Shown: piece by piece, positions 23,623 through 34,398 of the stretch
Numbering within the stretch: the first letter of the stretch is position 1
How the letters are laid out: every line of letters starts with the position of its first letter
Source of the DNA: Tetramitus jugosus
Taxonomy: Eukaryota; Heterolobosea; Eutetramitea; Acrasida; Vahlkampfiidae
DNA: 64,000 nucleotides
NCBI GenBank assembly: GCA_937625935.1
Contig: OW569347.1
Coordinates: forward strand, 310,001-374,000
Reading direction: 5' to 3'
Translations under genes and position numbers: made by a program
Notes under the pieces: model-generated
Seen by the model: only the letters and a program-made list of their open reading frames with translations
Database searches by the model: none
What the model was told of the DNA's origin: nothing

Positions 23623-26334
23623 TCAGTTCACAACCTTTTTCTTCTTGCTTTTTCTACTCTTTTTCATTTCTTCGATTGGTATTAACTCGTTATCTTCAGA
23701 TTCCTCGTTAGGTAACGGATCACTTGTTTCATTTACTTCTGACACCTTCCTTTTCGTTCCTCGTCGATTATTTCCATAAACTACGTCTGAAATACTTCCA
23801 AATGCAATGGAGGATGTTACAAGATCCAACTCCTCTTCTTCTTCGTCATCTTGGATGGTATCCTTGCGTGTGTCTTTGTTTCCATCCGTTTCTGAATCGG
23901 TTATTCGCTTTTTCCTTAGAATATGACTCTCAATTCGCTTACGAGCTGCTTGTAATCTCTCAGACTTAGTGAGCACCTGATTTTCGACTGTTTTTCTAAT
24001 GTCTCTTAAATCTGTTGGCTTAGCAGTGATCGTTTCTTGAATAGTTGTTCTTAATGAATCTTTCAATGATGAGTTATTCGTATTCAGACATGTGTAATGA
24101 TTCAAGATGGTTCCAAATTTTAACAAATAGGCATCAAGGACATCAGTTAGAAGAGAAATAGTGCTCGTATTCGCTAATTCGAAACCCTCATTCATCAAAA
24201 ACATGATAACAACAGAACGCAGTACATCATGAACACCGGTTTGATCCAGCTCGATGGAGCTGAGAGTATCATGACCTGCCCTTTCTATGGTTTGCTTCTG
24301 ATCAATGATAGAACCACTTCTTCTCATTTCTCTCAGGTCAACAATGTTGTGTACATTCTTGCCCATGTCAGTGATCGATACATCATAGGCCACGGTTGGA
24401 ACATGTAACTGAGTGAAAACTCTCGAAGTGTCGCTCGTAGTAGAAGATTCATCTTGAATTTCTTCAACTTCGGTTGTAGACGACTCTATATCTGAGTTTT
24501 CGTCCAATACATCCTCTTTGTCCTTCTCTCTCTGCTCTGCTACTATTTGTGCCAATTTTTCTTCGAATTGAGACCGCTCATTCTGCTTCCTTGTGATATG
24601 CTCTAGCGTTCGATCTGAATCCAGTGCGACCTGCATTGCTAATTGTAAACTATGAGAGGTGTCATATTTCTCCATAGAGTTGAACTTCTGTATAATTGTA
24701 GAAATGCTCTCCTTGTCCCTAAACCCTAGGGATAAACTCTGCTGTAAAAACCGAACAGGATCAACCTCTGGGTGTACAAGACCCCTCGTATAATCGCATT
24801 CAGGAAGCACAGTCTGTTCATACTCAGACAAGGAATATTCCTTGTTCTCACTATCTTTCTCATTAACCATTGTATTATACATTTCATTTGGAATTATTGC
24901 GGTTTGCTCTCCAAATGGTTTTGATATCTGAGATGATCGAGATCTCACAATTGGCAACCTTCCATTTTTTGTCGCGTTATGCCAACGAGATTCTCTATCA
25001 AAAATATCAGCCTCCGAAGATGCTGCCAACGATGCATTCGAGCTCGCAGCAACAGCAGCCTCCGTTTCATGACCAAACAAACTATATGCCAAGGATTCCA
25101 ATTGTGCACAGCCCTGAAGCACTTCAGTCTCTGGATCCGTATTATACTCTCTACAATTATCAAACATGAGCTGTAAATCATTCTTAAAGTCGTTCTTTGT
25201 CTCATATGCCATTGATTTAATTTTCTTGAGTATTGAGGAGAGATCGATCGGATTCTGAATCACTTCATAGTAATCTGGCGCCTGAGATTTTTTGACCGGT
25301 TTTCTAAATTGCTCAGAAGACTCATCTTCATTCAACTGCTTCCATAGGGAATAAATTTCGTCGTACATTTGATTCTTTGACTCATCATCCGTCTTCTTCC
25401 ATGGTCGCCTCTGTCTCGTCTGCGCATCTACAACGTCTTTGATTGCTCTGTTCGGAGAGGAAGTTGATGATGGTGTGATGGTTGTCCTCCGTCTGCTTCT
25501 TCTCGTGGTTGGTGTCGTCGTTGTTTTCGTGGTAGTTGTTGTTGTGTTCGATGGTGAGGATGATTTTGACTTTGAATCGGAAGAAGAACTATCGGATCCA
25601 CTGGTGTCTTCTTCTTCTTCCTCCTCTCCATCATCTTGTTGTTGTTGTTGTTGTTGTTGTTCATTTTCTACTGTATCTGCTTCAGTGGTTGATCTTGTGA
25701 TGTGTGAGGATGATGATAAGAGTTCAGAGTCCATCTCCAATGTGTGATACTCTTGAATGTTTTGATAACTGCTCAGGTCAATCATCGTTGTTGTCATGGC
25801 CGTTGTTGTCATGGCTGTTGTTGTCGCCGCATCAGAGAATGAGAACGGATGGGTGGTGACATGATCAGTCACATAGCAATCAAACAATATGGATCTCAGT
25901 CTCAACAAGACAAAATAAATATCATTTTGATCAAATGTTGTTGTTGTTTCATTCGGCAGTGAACCATGATTCCAAAACAGTTCAAACGACTCTAATGACT
26001 CACATGCCTTCTTCAGAATGGTCATATAAATAGGATTATTACATTGTTTAAATAGAGAATCAAGTGTAGTTGTTGAATTGTTGTTATTGTTGTCATCATC
26101 ATCATGTCCATTCGTCTTTTTGTTTTTCTGATTGTTCAGACAGAGAACAATCTGATACCACTTTGCTACATCATTGTGCTTGTTGAGACTGCACGACGGC
26201 GTAGTGTTGCTGGTGCTGCCGTTTGGCATAGTTGTTGATGCATGGTGGTTCATTGATCTCGAAAAATGAATTTTGATTTTTTTGTTTTGTGTTGCCGGAG
26301 TTTTTTGTTGTGAATTCATGAACGACTGGATCAT
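23623..26334 (-). CDS. SPT7-like SAGA subunit: bromodomain plus histone fold
   Basis: The protein has 903 residues. A bromodomain at about 310-420 shows FRKPVKKSQAPDYYEVIQNP, the ZA-loop signature, and NCREYN with the acetyl-lysine-contacting Asn. About 280 residues later (near 695-745) a histone-fold-like helix set appears (VHDVLRSVVIMFLMNEGFE, then LLTDVLDAYLLKFG), similar to the fold by which yeast Spt7 pairs with Taf10. This order and spacing is the SPT7 arrangement and differs from GCN5, BET or TAF1 proteins. The role inferred is scaffolding and acetyl-lysine reading in a SAGA-type coactivator. The N-terminal third has N, Q, D/E and S/T tracts, and the C-terminus ends in a Lys-rich run resembling a nuclear localisation signal. 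Single exon, with an ATG at 26334 and another in-frame ATG about 29 codons in. Confidence 0.8.
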   Translation of the reverse strand: MIQSFMNSQQKTPATQNKKIKIHFSRSMNHHASTTMPNGSTSNTTPSCSLNKHNDVAKWYQIVLCLNNQKNKKTNGHDDDDNNNNNSTTTLDSLFKQCNNPIYMTILKKACESLESFELFWNHGSLPNETTTTFDQNDIYFVLLRLRSILFDCYVTDHVTTHPFSFSDAATTTAMTTTAMTTTMIDLSSYQNIQEYHTLEMDSELLSSSSHITRSTTEADTVENEQQQQQQQQDDGEEEEEEDTSGSDSSSSDSKSKSSSPSNTTTTTTKTTTTPTTRRSRRRTTITPSSTSSPNRAIKDVVDAQTRQRRPWKKTDDESKNQMYDEIYSLWKQLNEDESSEQFRKPVKKSQAPDYYEVIQNPIDLSSILKKIKSMAYETKNDFKNDLQLMFDNCREYNTDPETEVLQGCAQLESLAYSLFGHETEAAVAASSNASLAASSEADIFDRESRWHNATKNGRLPIVRSRSSQISKPFGEQTAIIPNEMYNTMVNEKDSENKEYSLSEYEQTVLPECDYTRGLVHPEVDPVRFLQQSLSLGFRDKESISTIIQKFNSMEKYDTSHSLQLAMQVALDSDRTLEHITRKQNERSQFEEKLAQIVAEQREKDKEDVLDENSDIESSTTEVEEIQDESSTTSDTSRVFTQLHVPTVAYDVSITDMGKNVHNIVDLREMRRSGSIIDQKQTIERAGHDTLSSIELDQTGVHDVLRSVVIMFLMNEGFELANTSTISLLTDVLDAYLLKFGTILNHYTCLNTNNSSLKDSLRTTIQETITAKPTDLRDIRKTVENQVLTKSERLQAARKRIESHILRKKRITDSETDGNKDTRKDTIQDDEEEEELDLVTSSIAFGSISDVVYGNNRRGTKRKVSEVNETSDPLPNEESEDNELIPIEEMKKSRKSKKKKVVN

Positions 26335-26485
26335 AAAGTGTTCAGCTGCTTCAAGAGTTCCACAGGAGTGTCAAGGTATTATCCATGATTGAAATTAGAT
26401 GACTGGTCCCAATCCCAATGAGTTGAACTGTTTCTTGAACGTCATTGTGAACAGGTTTGAAACCTCAACCATGAACGATGCACAA

Positions 26486-26497
26486 TTTCGCGCCAAA
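26486..26497. promoter_or_regulatory. E2F-like palindromic site between SPT7-like gene and PRP19
   Basis: The 12-mer TTTCGCGCCAAA matches the E2F/DP consensus (TTTSSCGC) read on both strands. It lies in the 235-bp divergent intergenic region, 152 bp upstream of the SPT7-like start and 73 bp upstream of the PRP19 start. CpG-rich motifs are rare in this AT-rich DNA. Binding is not shown. Confidence 0.35.
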
Positions 26498-26569
26498 TGA
26501 TCAACAAATCGTGCAAGCAACAGTTCAAGAAAAAGCAATCCAATCCTCGAGAAGCAACAATCGATAACC

Positions 26570-28239
26570 ATGTTCTGTAACAGTATGTAATAATTGGTCA
26601 ACATGATTGAATTTCGTCACACAGTTTAAACTAACAACAAACATTGTCAATCGTCCTCCTCACTTTTTTCAAATCATCTAGTTAGTGGCATTGTGCCTCA
26701 AGAGCCTGTCGTCTCCAAAAAGAGCGGTCACCTGTTTGAAAAGAATCTCATTTTGAAATATTTGGAAGAGCATGACAACAAGTGTCCCATGACCAACGAA
26801 TTTCTCACAGCAGACGATCTATTGGAAGTGAAGAGCAAAATCACTGGTGTGAAACCACGACCAGTCACAGCCACGAGCATACCTGGACTATTGCAAATGT
26901 TTCAAAATGAATGGGAAGCCCTCATGCTAGAAACATTTACCATGAAACAAAATTTGAATACCGCAAAGCAAGAGTTGTCACATACTCTGTATCAGCATGA
27001 TGCTGCATGTAGAGTCATTTCCAGGTTGGTGAAGGAGAAGGAGGAGTCTAACTCTGCATTGATGAACTTGAAACCATCGACAAATGTTGCTGAACGAATG
27101 GAGGATGTTGAAGAAATGGGAGAGAATGTAGAACAGCAACAACAACAACAGGTTGGATTGACAAGAGATGTGTTGATCAAATTGGCTGCCCATTCACAAG
27201 AGTAAGTTGTACTTTTGTGCTTGAAATTCTTTTTTATTCAAAATTGTGTAACTAACCTTTCTTTTACACATGTTTCTTCTCTGTCAATAGGTTGTCATCA
27301 AACCGTAGAAACAGAGCAATCTCTCCAGATTTGTGCACACCTGAATCTATGTCAAAAAAGACCCGAAAATCTGCTTTCCCACTGCATCCAAGTGCCATCC
27401 GCTCAGTGCACAATCACTCCCAAAGAAATCTTGTAGTCACAGCTGGAGAAGACGGTAGTGCTATTGTCTTCAACAAAGATACATCCAAAGTTTTATCAAC
27501 ACTGAGAGCCAGCTCACGTCCACTCAATTCTGCAATATTCCACCCTACCTACGGCCAAATATTCACCGCTGGGTCAGACAATTGCGTAAAGTATTGGTCA
27601 TTAGACAATGGCTCATGCATTACGTCACTCAACAATCTACACAGAGGTGAGGTAACAGGATTAACTGTTCATGCAACTGGAGACTATTTGGCATCTTGTT
27701 CATATGATGGATCATGGGCTTTCTGTGATATTTCAACAGGAACTGCATTGATCAAGAAAAAGGTCAGTGGAGGTAGCTTCAAGTGTATAAACTTCCATCC
27801 AGACGGCTTGATCTTCGGTACAGGAACTGCAGATGCGGGTACAGTTCAAATTTGGGACATTAAATCTCAACAAGAAGCAGCAAAGTTTGTGGATCATAAG
27901 GACACAATTACTGGCTTGTCATTCTCAGAGAATGGATACTATCTTGCATCTTCCTCCAAGGATTCAACAGTAAGGATTTGGGATCTCAGAAAACTAACCT
28001 CAGTTCATGTGATCAACTGTGATAGTGCTGTGAGCTGTGTTACTTTTGACCACAGTGGACTCTATCTTGGATTTGGTTGTGATGATGGTTCTGTCAATGT
28101 TTATCAAAGCAAAGTATGGAACCAACTCAACTCGTTCTCCAATGCACATGACGGCCCAGTGAGCGGTGTTGCTTTTGGCAAGAATGCTTCCTACCTTGTC
28201 TCCGCCGGTTCAGATCACCATGTCAAATTCTACGAATAA
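26570..28239 (+). CDS. PRP19: PRP19 spliceosomal E3 ubiquitin ligase
   Basis: PRP19 is the scaffold and U-box ubiquitin ligase of the NineTeen complex that activates the spliceosome. There are three exons: 26570-26582, 26682-27201 and 27291-28239. The first exon is only 13 nt and encodes MFCN plus one base; spliced on, it gives MFCNISGIVPQEPVVSKK, the conserved PRP19 start. Introns are 99 and 89 nt with donors GTATGT and GTAAGT. The protein has 493 residues: U-box (1-70, including CPMTNEFL), a coiled coil that tetramerises the family (QELSHTLYQHDAACRVISRL), a short Q run, and a seven-blade WD40 propeller from about 210 to the end (for example SKDSTVRIWDLRKL). Length and domain order match the family. 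Without the micro-exon the U-box would lack its first strand. Confidence 0.95.
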
Positions 28240-28378
28240 AGTTCAGAGATTCCGGCAGAGAGTGTCCCCGCCCAAGTCGCCAAAAACAACCTTGTCCATC
28301 GACACCGCCAACAAAAAAGCAGACACATAGACACGTAAAAAGAAGGGAAGTTTTAATACGCACACAGTTGACAGACAG

Positions 28379-31258
28379 ATGAAAGGAATTTTTAAGGCAT
28401 TCGGTTTCGCCTCACAACAAGACGAGGCTCTCCAGAGTGGACCACCGAATCAGCACGCACTCATTGAAAACTACATGGAACAAATGTCGGAAAACAACAA
28501 CAGCACTGAGAACACCAATAGCGAAGTTTCCTCACCTGTCAATGGCCCCTCTTCGTTCTCTTCTCCCTCATCTCCCGTTGCCAACGCCAGTAATCACAAC
28601 ACTAACGTTGATGTTTACAATGGAAGGTCGGAGAATAATGGTGGTAGAAGAGGAGAATCGGAGGATTCGCCAACCTCAAGCAGCGCACTCACCTCGAGTC
28701 TCATTCTTGGAACACAAAACGAAGAAGCCTCAACCATGAACAAACTGGCAGATATGACCAACAATGTTGCCATCTCCTTGCTCCCTGGTGAAGTTGAGAT
28801 TGACAGAGACTCAATGGTGTTTGAGTGGAATGGTCACACCAACGTCAAGAGTTCATGGCACTTGGGCACACTGACCATTACCAACTTTAGAATTGTTTTC
28901 ACACCTACCAATGTGTCCACTTATGTATGTGCTCATTTTGCTCTCCTTCTTGTTATTGTTACTATTCTCTCATTTTTTTTGAGCTAATTCTTCTTCCACT
29001 TCTTGTTGTCATTGGCAAATGAATCATTCACACACTTTCCAAAAAAAAAATGTCGACGTTCTGACTGAAACAACTGGTGATATATGTATAACCAACCACA
29101 TTCTCAATAATAGGAGGATGTTCTCATGTTCAAGGGCAGTCAAATACCATACACGAGCATTAGCAGAGCAGAAAAGATTGGTGGAAGGTCCAACAAGCAA
29201 GATCATTCCTATCTGATTGAGATTATGACCAAGGATTTGAATCATGTCAAGTTTTCATTCTCTCCCAACAGAGCCTCCCGAGGTCGCCTGTTCAAGTACA
29301 TGACACAGGAGAGAGTGCAACCAGAACACTTCTTTTGCTACAATCACAAGGTTGCATTGGCTGATGGAGATGTCGATGGATGGAAGATCTATGATCCATT
29401 GAAGGAATTTGTTCGACAGGGATGTTTCAGACCACCAACCAATAGTGTGAAGCCACAGTGGCGATTAACAAATGTGAATGAGGATTATAAGATGTGTGAC
29501 ACGTATCCAGCGCATTTCATGGTTCCTAGTGACATTACAGATGAGGAGATTCGTGCTGTAGCACTATTCAGAAGCAAGGGTCGTATTCCTGCTCTATCCT
29601 GGTTCAACAAAGAAACTGGAGTCGCTCTAACACGAAGTTCTCAGCCACTTCTCGGCCTTGGAATCAGAGGAAAGAAGTTTAAGGATGACTATCGAATGAT
29701 TGAAGCTATTATTCAAGCCAATAGAAATAATGGTGTCGAAAAACTGATGATTGTTGATTTGAGGCCAAGAGCAAATGCTGAGGCAAATCGTCTTGTCAAG
29801 GGAGCTGGCTATGAGAAGAATTACAAGAATTGTGATCTAAAGTTTATGAACATTGAGAATATTCATGTCGTTCGTGCTTCCTTTACAAAGTTGATGGACT
29901 TGTGCATGAGTACTGGTGGTATGGATGGCAACTGGTATCAAAAAGTGGAAGCAACCAGCTGGATTGAACACTTGAGAAGTATCTTGTCTGCCAGTCAATA
30001 TGTAGTCACTGTTATGGAGAGAGAAAAGGTTTCTGTGCTGACTCATTGCAGTGATGGATGGGACAGAACGAGTCAAGTTGCCTGCTTGTCTCAGTTGATG
30101 CTCGATCCATACTTTAGAACGATTGAAGGCTTTGCTGTGTTGGTTGAGAAGGAATGGTTGGCATTTGGCCACATGTTCCACAAGAGAATGGGACATGGAC
30201 TCGTGAATGCATTCTTCCATGATGAGAGAGGTCCTATATTTGTTCAGTTCATGGATTGTATGTTCCAGTTTATCTCTCAACACCCAACTGCCTTCGAGTT
30301 TAATGAAGTCTTCTTGTTGCATGTTCTGGATGAAGCATACGCTTGTCGATATGGAACATTCTTGTTTGATTGTGACAGAGAGAGAACATTGGCAAGAGTA
30401 AGAGAATCTACTCCATCTTTGTGGACGCAGTTTATGAACCGCAAGTCATTCCCTGATATTGATCAGTATTTGAATCCATTCTATGATCCTGAGTTGACAT
30501 CGAATCCAATTTATCCTGATTTGCGACACGCTTCCATTCATTTGTGGTCTGGATACTGGCTGCGATATGCAAAGGAACCAAACGGTTATGAATACCTGTC
30601 TCCTAGTTCAAGCAAGATTCTGCAGTCAAGAGGTATGGCAATTAGGTCTGAGTTGAGTCAAATGAATCAATATAAGGCAAATGCTGAACACACAAATGAG
30701 ACGACAGTTCAATTGTTCCAACGTGAATTTGCCACTATGAGACATGAGATTATCGAACTTGGCAAACAGAAGGAAGATTTGAAAAAGCAACATGAGATTC
30801 AGTTATTATCTTATGTTGAATTATGCGAGAAGCAAAGAAAAGAGTTGTCCAAGTGGGAGAATGCAACTTCAACGTATGTTTCTCAAGAGAATAATCAAAA
30901 GGTAGAGATCCATCACAATGATAATGGATCGTCTGAAGAACAAACCGAGGAGAAGACCGATAAGGATGCACAGCTAGAGGAAGTGACTAGTGAACGTGAT
31001 GTCTGGAAGAAGAAGGCACTCGACCTTCAAGTGGAGCTTTTGAATTCCAAGGCAGTCGATAATCATGCAGATGACGATATGCAAAAGGAAGTTGCCCATT
31101 TGAAGCAATATATTGCACACTTGGAGAAAACTCTTTTGCAAGTGAAGAATCAAGAGACTGTTTCTGTGCCTCCATCAGAAACACCTCAGCCGGAACGGAA
31201 GACGCTAAGTGACCAATTGGATGGCGTTGATGAGACATGGAGACAAAATATCGAGTAA
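28379..31258 (+). CDS. Myotubularin-family phosphoinositide 3-phosphatase, catalytically intact motif
   Basis: Two exons: 28379-28924 and 29114-31258 (intron 189 nt, GTATGT...TAG, phase 0), 896 residues. The enzyme would remove the 3-phosphate from PI3P and PI(3,5)P2 on endosomal membranes. A Ser/Asn-rich N-terminus precedes a PH-GRAM domain (VFEWNGHTNVKS, then LGTLTITNFRIVFTP), which the intron interrupts. The phosphatase domain carries the CX5R motif CSDGWDR at 30047 (about residue 494), so it is predicted active rather than a pseudophosphatase. Other family hallmarks are GRIPALSW, VEKEWLAFGHMF and FECxP-type packing around it. The C-terminus has a coiled coil (about residues 720-860), as in dimerising myotubularins. 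No FYVE domain follows. Confidence 0.92.
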
Positions 31259-31319
31259 TTATTATAATAGGCCTGTAACATATGCATAATCGAACCAATA
31301 ATAATAATTTTTGAATTGA

Positions 31320-32669
31320 CTATATTTCTATTTCTTCTTCGTTCTTGCCAATTTCCAACTCACTTGTCGATGGAACTTGTTGTATTGCCGTTGATTTATC
31401 CTCACGATTCATACTTCCGCTGATATAGTTTTCCAGTTGGAGACGTTCGAGCAGGTGTGTTGTTTGGGGATTCAAGGTGTCGAGGGGGTTGTAAGAAACC
31501 GAGGAGGGATTAAAAGCTTCACTCCCTGTCGGATCGTACACTGGAGCACTGGCCACAAACTGGGAGTTTGGAATTTTCAAGGTTCCAAAATGTTGCGAAA
31601 CCCATTTTCTATGCTCCTGTAGTTCATTGTTATCAATTAGCTGATATGGATTTTGGAGGAAGGTTTGCGCAGATGGTTGACTAGATAGAGGATGGTGTGG
31701 TGTTATGAGATACTTGTTTGTGGCACGAATAATACTGAGCCATTCCAAATCATACTCAAAGCACGGTTCTTCAGAAGTATCATTGATATATGGATGATTT
31801 GGTTCTATATCAATGAATTGCAGGAAATCTCTGCGTGGCAAGCACTTGTCCAGTGCTAGAAATCGTGTCGTATTCGGTGTCTGTTGATTCTGCGTTGTTG
31901 ACCCATGAGGAACGACCGCTGGAAACTTACAGTGAAGATGACCAGAGAACCAATACCTGGGTTGAAGATTGTTCAGCAGAACATCAGAAGCAGGCGATCC
32001 CAGTTCACCTCGATCAATGTCTGACCTGAAGTGAGGCTTCCATCTCACCAATTGACCCACATTGCCATGCTTCGTTATACTCGCAGGCCAATCATGTGAC
32101 AACATGACATCAATCAATGGAGAGTGGGGAGATGCTGTCGCCGTACTCGCGGGAGCAGATTGACGCTTTTCAATCATGAGCTGATAAAGCTTAAAAATTT
32201 CAAAGGATCGAGTGTGATAGACACTGCGAATACCACGAGCATCATAGGGCACACGTTCCACATAGGCACTATGGAACGAATAGGGTTTATAGATACCAGA
32301 CACACCAGCAATACGCAATCCCTTGAAACGTATCACTCCCGAATGACCCAAGTAGTAAATGTTGGGTGCAACGAAGCCACCATAGTACAACTCCCACAGA
32401 TAGTTGCTCGCTTCATGATTTCCACCAATGAACAATGTAGGAACAGGTGCAGTGCACTCACCAGAGTAATACTTGTAAAAATCCTTGTAGGAGAGGTACT
32501 TTTGTGGCACGTTCATGCTCTTGAGATCAAAGTCATTGCGAACACTTTCAAAATCGCCACAACAGATCAATAAATCAATCTTTGTGTTGGTTTCACGCTG
32601 TGCATGCTCAATGGTGGCATAAATCTTGTCCAGATCACCATGACAACAACCCTCGACTGCAATTCGCAT
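31320..32669 (-). CDS. DBR1: RNA lariat debranching enzyme DBR1
   Basis: DBR1 hydrolyses the 2'-5' branch of excised intron lariats. I place the start at the ATG at 32669, because the protein then begins MRIAVEGCCHGDLDKIY, exactly the family start. An upstream extension would run into the tRNA gene and is rejected. The protein has 449 residues. Metallophosphoesterase motifs in order are GCCHGDLDKIY, CCGDFE, GGNHEA, SHDWP and GHLHCKF, followed by the C-terminal DBR1 domain with FLALDKCLPRRDFLQ. All metal-binding residues expected in the family are present, including the Cys in the first motif typical of DBR1. The gene converges on the myotubularin gene with 61 bp between stops. The nearest upstream feature is a tRNA gene ending 44 bp before the start codon. 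Confidence 0.95.
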   Translation of the reverse strand: MRIAVEGCCHGDLDKIYATIEHAQRETNTKIDLLICCGDFESVRNDFDLKSMNVPQKYLSYKDFYKYYSGECTAPVPTLFIGGNHEASNYLWELYYGGFVAPNIYYLGHSGVIRFKGLRIAGVSGIYKPYSFHSAYVERVPYDARGIRSVYHTRSFEIFKLYQLMIEKRQSAPASTATASPHSPLIDVMLSHDWPASITKHGNVGQLVRWKPHFRSDIDRGELGSPASDVLLNNLQPRYWFSGHLHCKFPAVVPHGSTTQNQQTPNTTRFLALDKCLPRRDFLQFIDIEPNHPYINDTSEEPCFEYDLEWLSIIRATNKYLITPHHPLSSQPSAQTFLQNPYQLIDNNELQEHRKWVSQHFGTLKIPNSQFVASAPVYDPTGSEAFNPSSVSYNPLDTLNPQTTHLLERLQLENYISGSMNREDKSTAIQQVPSTSELEIGKNEEEIEI

Positions 32670-32707
32670 GATTCTTTGATTTGTTTGCAAAATACACCTG
32701 GCAACGC

Positions 32708-32712
32708 AAAAA
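32708..32712 (-). terminator. Pol III T-run terminator of tRNA-Arg
   Basis: Five consecutive A on the plus strand, read as TTTTT, begin one base after the tRNA discriminator base. This is the expected RNA polymerase III stop signal and supports a transcribed tRNA gene. Confidence 0.8.
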
Positions 32713-32713
32713 G

Positions 32714-32786
32714 TACCGACGACGGGACTCGAACCCGCGACCACTGGATTAGAAGTCCAGTGCTCTTCCAGCTGAGCTACGACGGC
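32714..32786 (-). tRNA. tRNA-Arg (anticodon UCU)
   Basis: A 73-nt cloverleaf can be folded by eye. It has a 7-bp acceptor stem, D arm GCTC/GAGC, anticodon stem CTGGA/TCCAG with loop CTTCTAA (anticodon TCT, reading AGA), a 5-nt variable loop, and T arm GCGGG/CCCGT with loop TTCGAGT. B-box (GGTTCGAGTCC) and A-box-like (TAGCTCAGCTGG) sequences are present, and there is no intron. The acceptor stem has a G-U closing pair and a U-U mismatch at 5:68. The discriminator base is A. The gene lies between DBR1 and the retrotransposon stack, and all the elements accumulate on its 5' side. Confidence 0.93.
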
Positions 32787-32809
32787 TATATATCTTCTTA
32801 CTATCTTTA

Positions 32810-32823
32810 GGTATTAGAGATTA
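32810..32823 (+). repeat. Target-site copy A1 (GGTATTAGAGATTA)
   Basis: This 14-bp sequence starts 24 bp upstream of the tRNA 5' end. It recurs exactly at 37549-37562 and 42431-42444, each time between a poly(A) tail and the next element start. It is the target-site duplication of elements E3 and E4. Confidence 0.85.
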
Positions 32824-32833
32824 ACGGGCTTTA
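32818..32833 (+). repeat. Target-site copy B1 (AGATTAACGGGCTTTA)
   Basis: This 16-bp sequence immediately precedes element E1 and recurs exactly at 34535-34550 and 35946-35961, flanking E1 and E2. Its last ten bases are the first ten of E3, so E1 and E2 entered the junction between the older target and E3. Confidence 0.85.
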
Positions 32834-32838
32834 TTTAC

Positions 32839-34398
32839 GTGAGACTGCCCGGAGAGCGAATCGAAGATCACGACATTGTTGTCGCCAACACGAGAGTCCC
32901 AGCAAAAGGACCCGAGGCGCATTTCCGTGCGTTAGGTCTTTTCCTCAACCTAAATGGTAAGACAGAACAGCAGGTAAGTCAGGCCATGACCAAAGCGAAG
33001 AGAGTCATTGAGCGACTCAAAATCATGAACCTGGGTGCGAGACAAGTCGCACGCATCGTAAATGCGTGCATCCACCCCATCTTCCTATATGCATGTGAGT
33101 TCACCAAGTGGACTAAGAAACAACTTGATGAGGTTTCGAGCATAGGAAAGCGACTTGTGAAGCACGAATCAGTCGCAATGAAGCGATACCCCAGTGAGTT
33201 ACTCTATGTAGGCCCAGAATGGGGTTCTATCGGTCTTGAGAACTTCTCTGAAGCAGTGACGATTCGCACTGCATTGTTTGTGAAGGCTATGATGAGAGGG
33301 AAGAGAGATGAGGATGCTAGGATTCTGTGGTACGACTCACTTGAGTATATCAAGCAACAATACACGTTCCAATTGGAGAACGTCTTCCAATCGGACCACA
33401 GAATCAACTGCGTCAAACACTCCTTTATGAAATGGTGTGCTGTTAAATTGCACAAGAGAGGAATTATCATCACTGACGACTCTCATAGTCGTTGCGAGGG
33501 GTGTAATTTGTCAAATTACCTAACAACACGACAATTGAGGTTACTGAGCAGAGCTGGACTCTATCAGAAGCAACAACTACTGCAAGATGGCGAAGTTAGA
33601 AGTTTCGAGGCACTAAAAACTGAGATTGGAAGAGGATTCGGCCTAAAGACTTATCAGGAGTTGATACTCACTGTCAAGGCAATGCCAGAATGTATGAGTA
33701 AGGATTTACATTCCTCAAAGGGGTTTATACAAATAATCCGATGTAATGGACAATACGCCAGAGGCCGAGATGACCTTAAAGAAATGCTCTTCAGGGAACG
33801 AAAGGCCACCATTGATCAATATCCAGAGTGGTGGTTGCAAACTGCCGCAATGGAGCACAAGAACCAATTCGAGTTTCTCAAGAACCCCTTTGTGATAGAT
33901 CGTCAATTGGAATGGTTCCATGCACAGATCAGAAGCGGCACATTACATACTAGATCAGTGTGTAATGATTTGTATGATGATGACAAACCGGATCAGTGTC
34001 CAAGGTGCGGCACTGAGTCCGAAACCATCATTCACTGTCTGATCAGGTGCAAGTGTGCAACCGATGCTCGTCGAAAACTTGTGTTGGAAGTTTTTAACAA
34101 ACTGCTCAGACTCCCATTGCATCGAGGATCGACTGTGAATCTTTGGTTTGACAAGGTGGTGTTCAGAAACGGGGTACTTTTCCCGAGATCCCGGAAGACC
34201 AGTCGGGAGTACCTCTCGGGAATGATGGGCATTGAGAGTGAAGCTCTTGACGAAGTTATCGATGCATTGGTGAAGAATGGAATGAAGTTAGAACTAGCCC
34301 ATCGCAAGGCACGAAGCTTTGTCAGTTGGGTAAAGAGTCGCTGCATCGTTACTTTGCACAAACTCTACCAGCAATCAAAAGACTACAAACAGCAGTAA
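32839..34398 (+). pseudogene. ORF2 3' fragment of E1 (thumb and C-terminal knuckle region)
   Basis: A frame of about 519 codons is open from near the 5' junction to a TAA at 34398. It lacks endonuclease and all RT catalytic motifs and begins just upstream of the conserved FRALGLFLNLNG segment that follows the RT palm/thumb in E4. Near the C-terminus is a CCHC knuckle of the zf-RVT type (CPRCGTESETIIHCLIRC at about 33997-34050). It ends with a Lys/Arg-rich helix. The frame is intact, but the first codon is GTG and there is no promoter evidence, so I treat it as a truncated copy. Expression as a stand-alone protein is not excluded. Confidence 0.8.

Noticed and set aside
26395-26604. 69-codon minus-strand frame upstream of the SPT7-like gene
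   Set aside because: It overlaps the first PRP19 exon and the shared promoter region, and has no recognisable feature.
29019-29216. Short open frame inside the myotubularin intron
   Set aside because: It crosses the splice acceptor and continues out of frame in the conserved exon.
32670-32744. Upstream extension of DBR1
   Set aside because: It would translate through the tRNA gene, and the conserved DBR1 start is at 32669.
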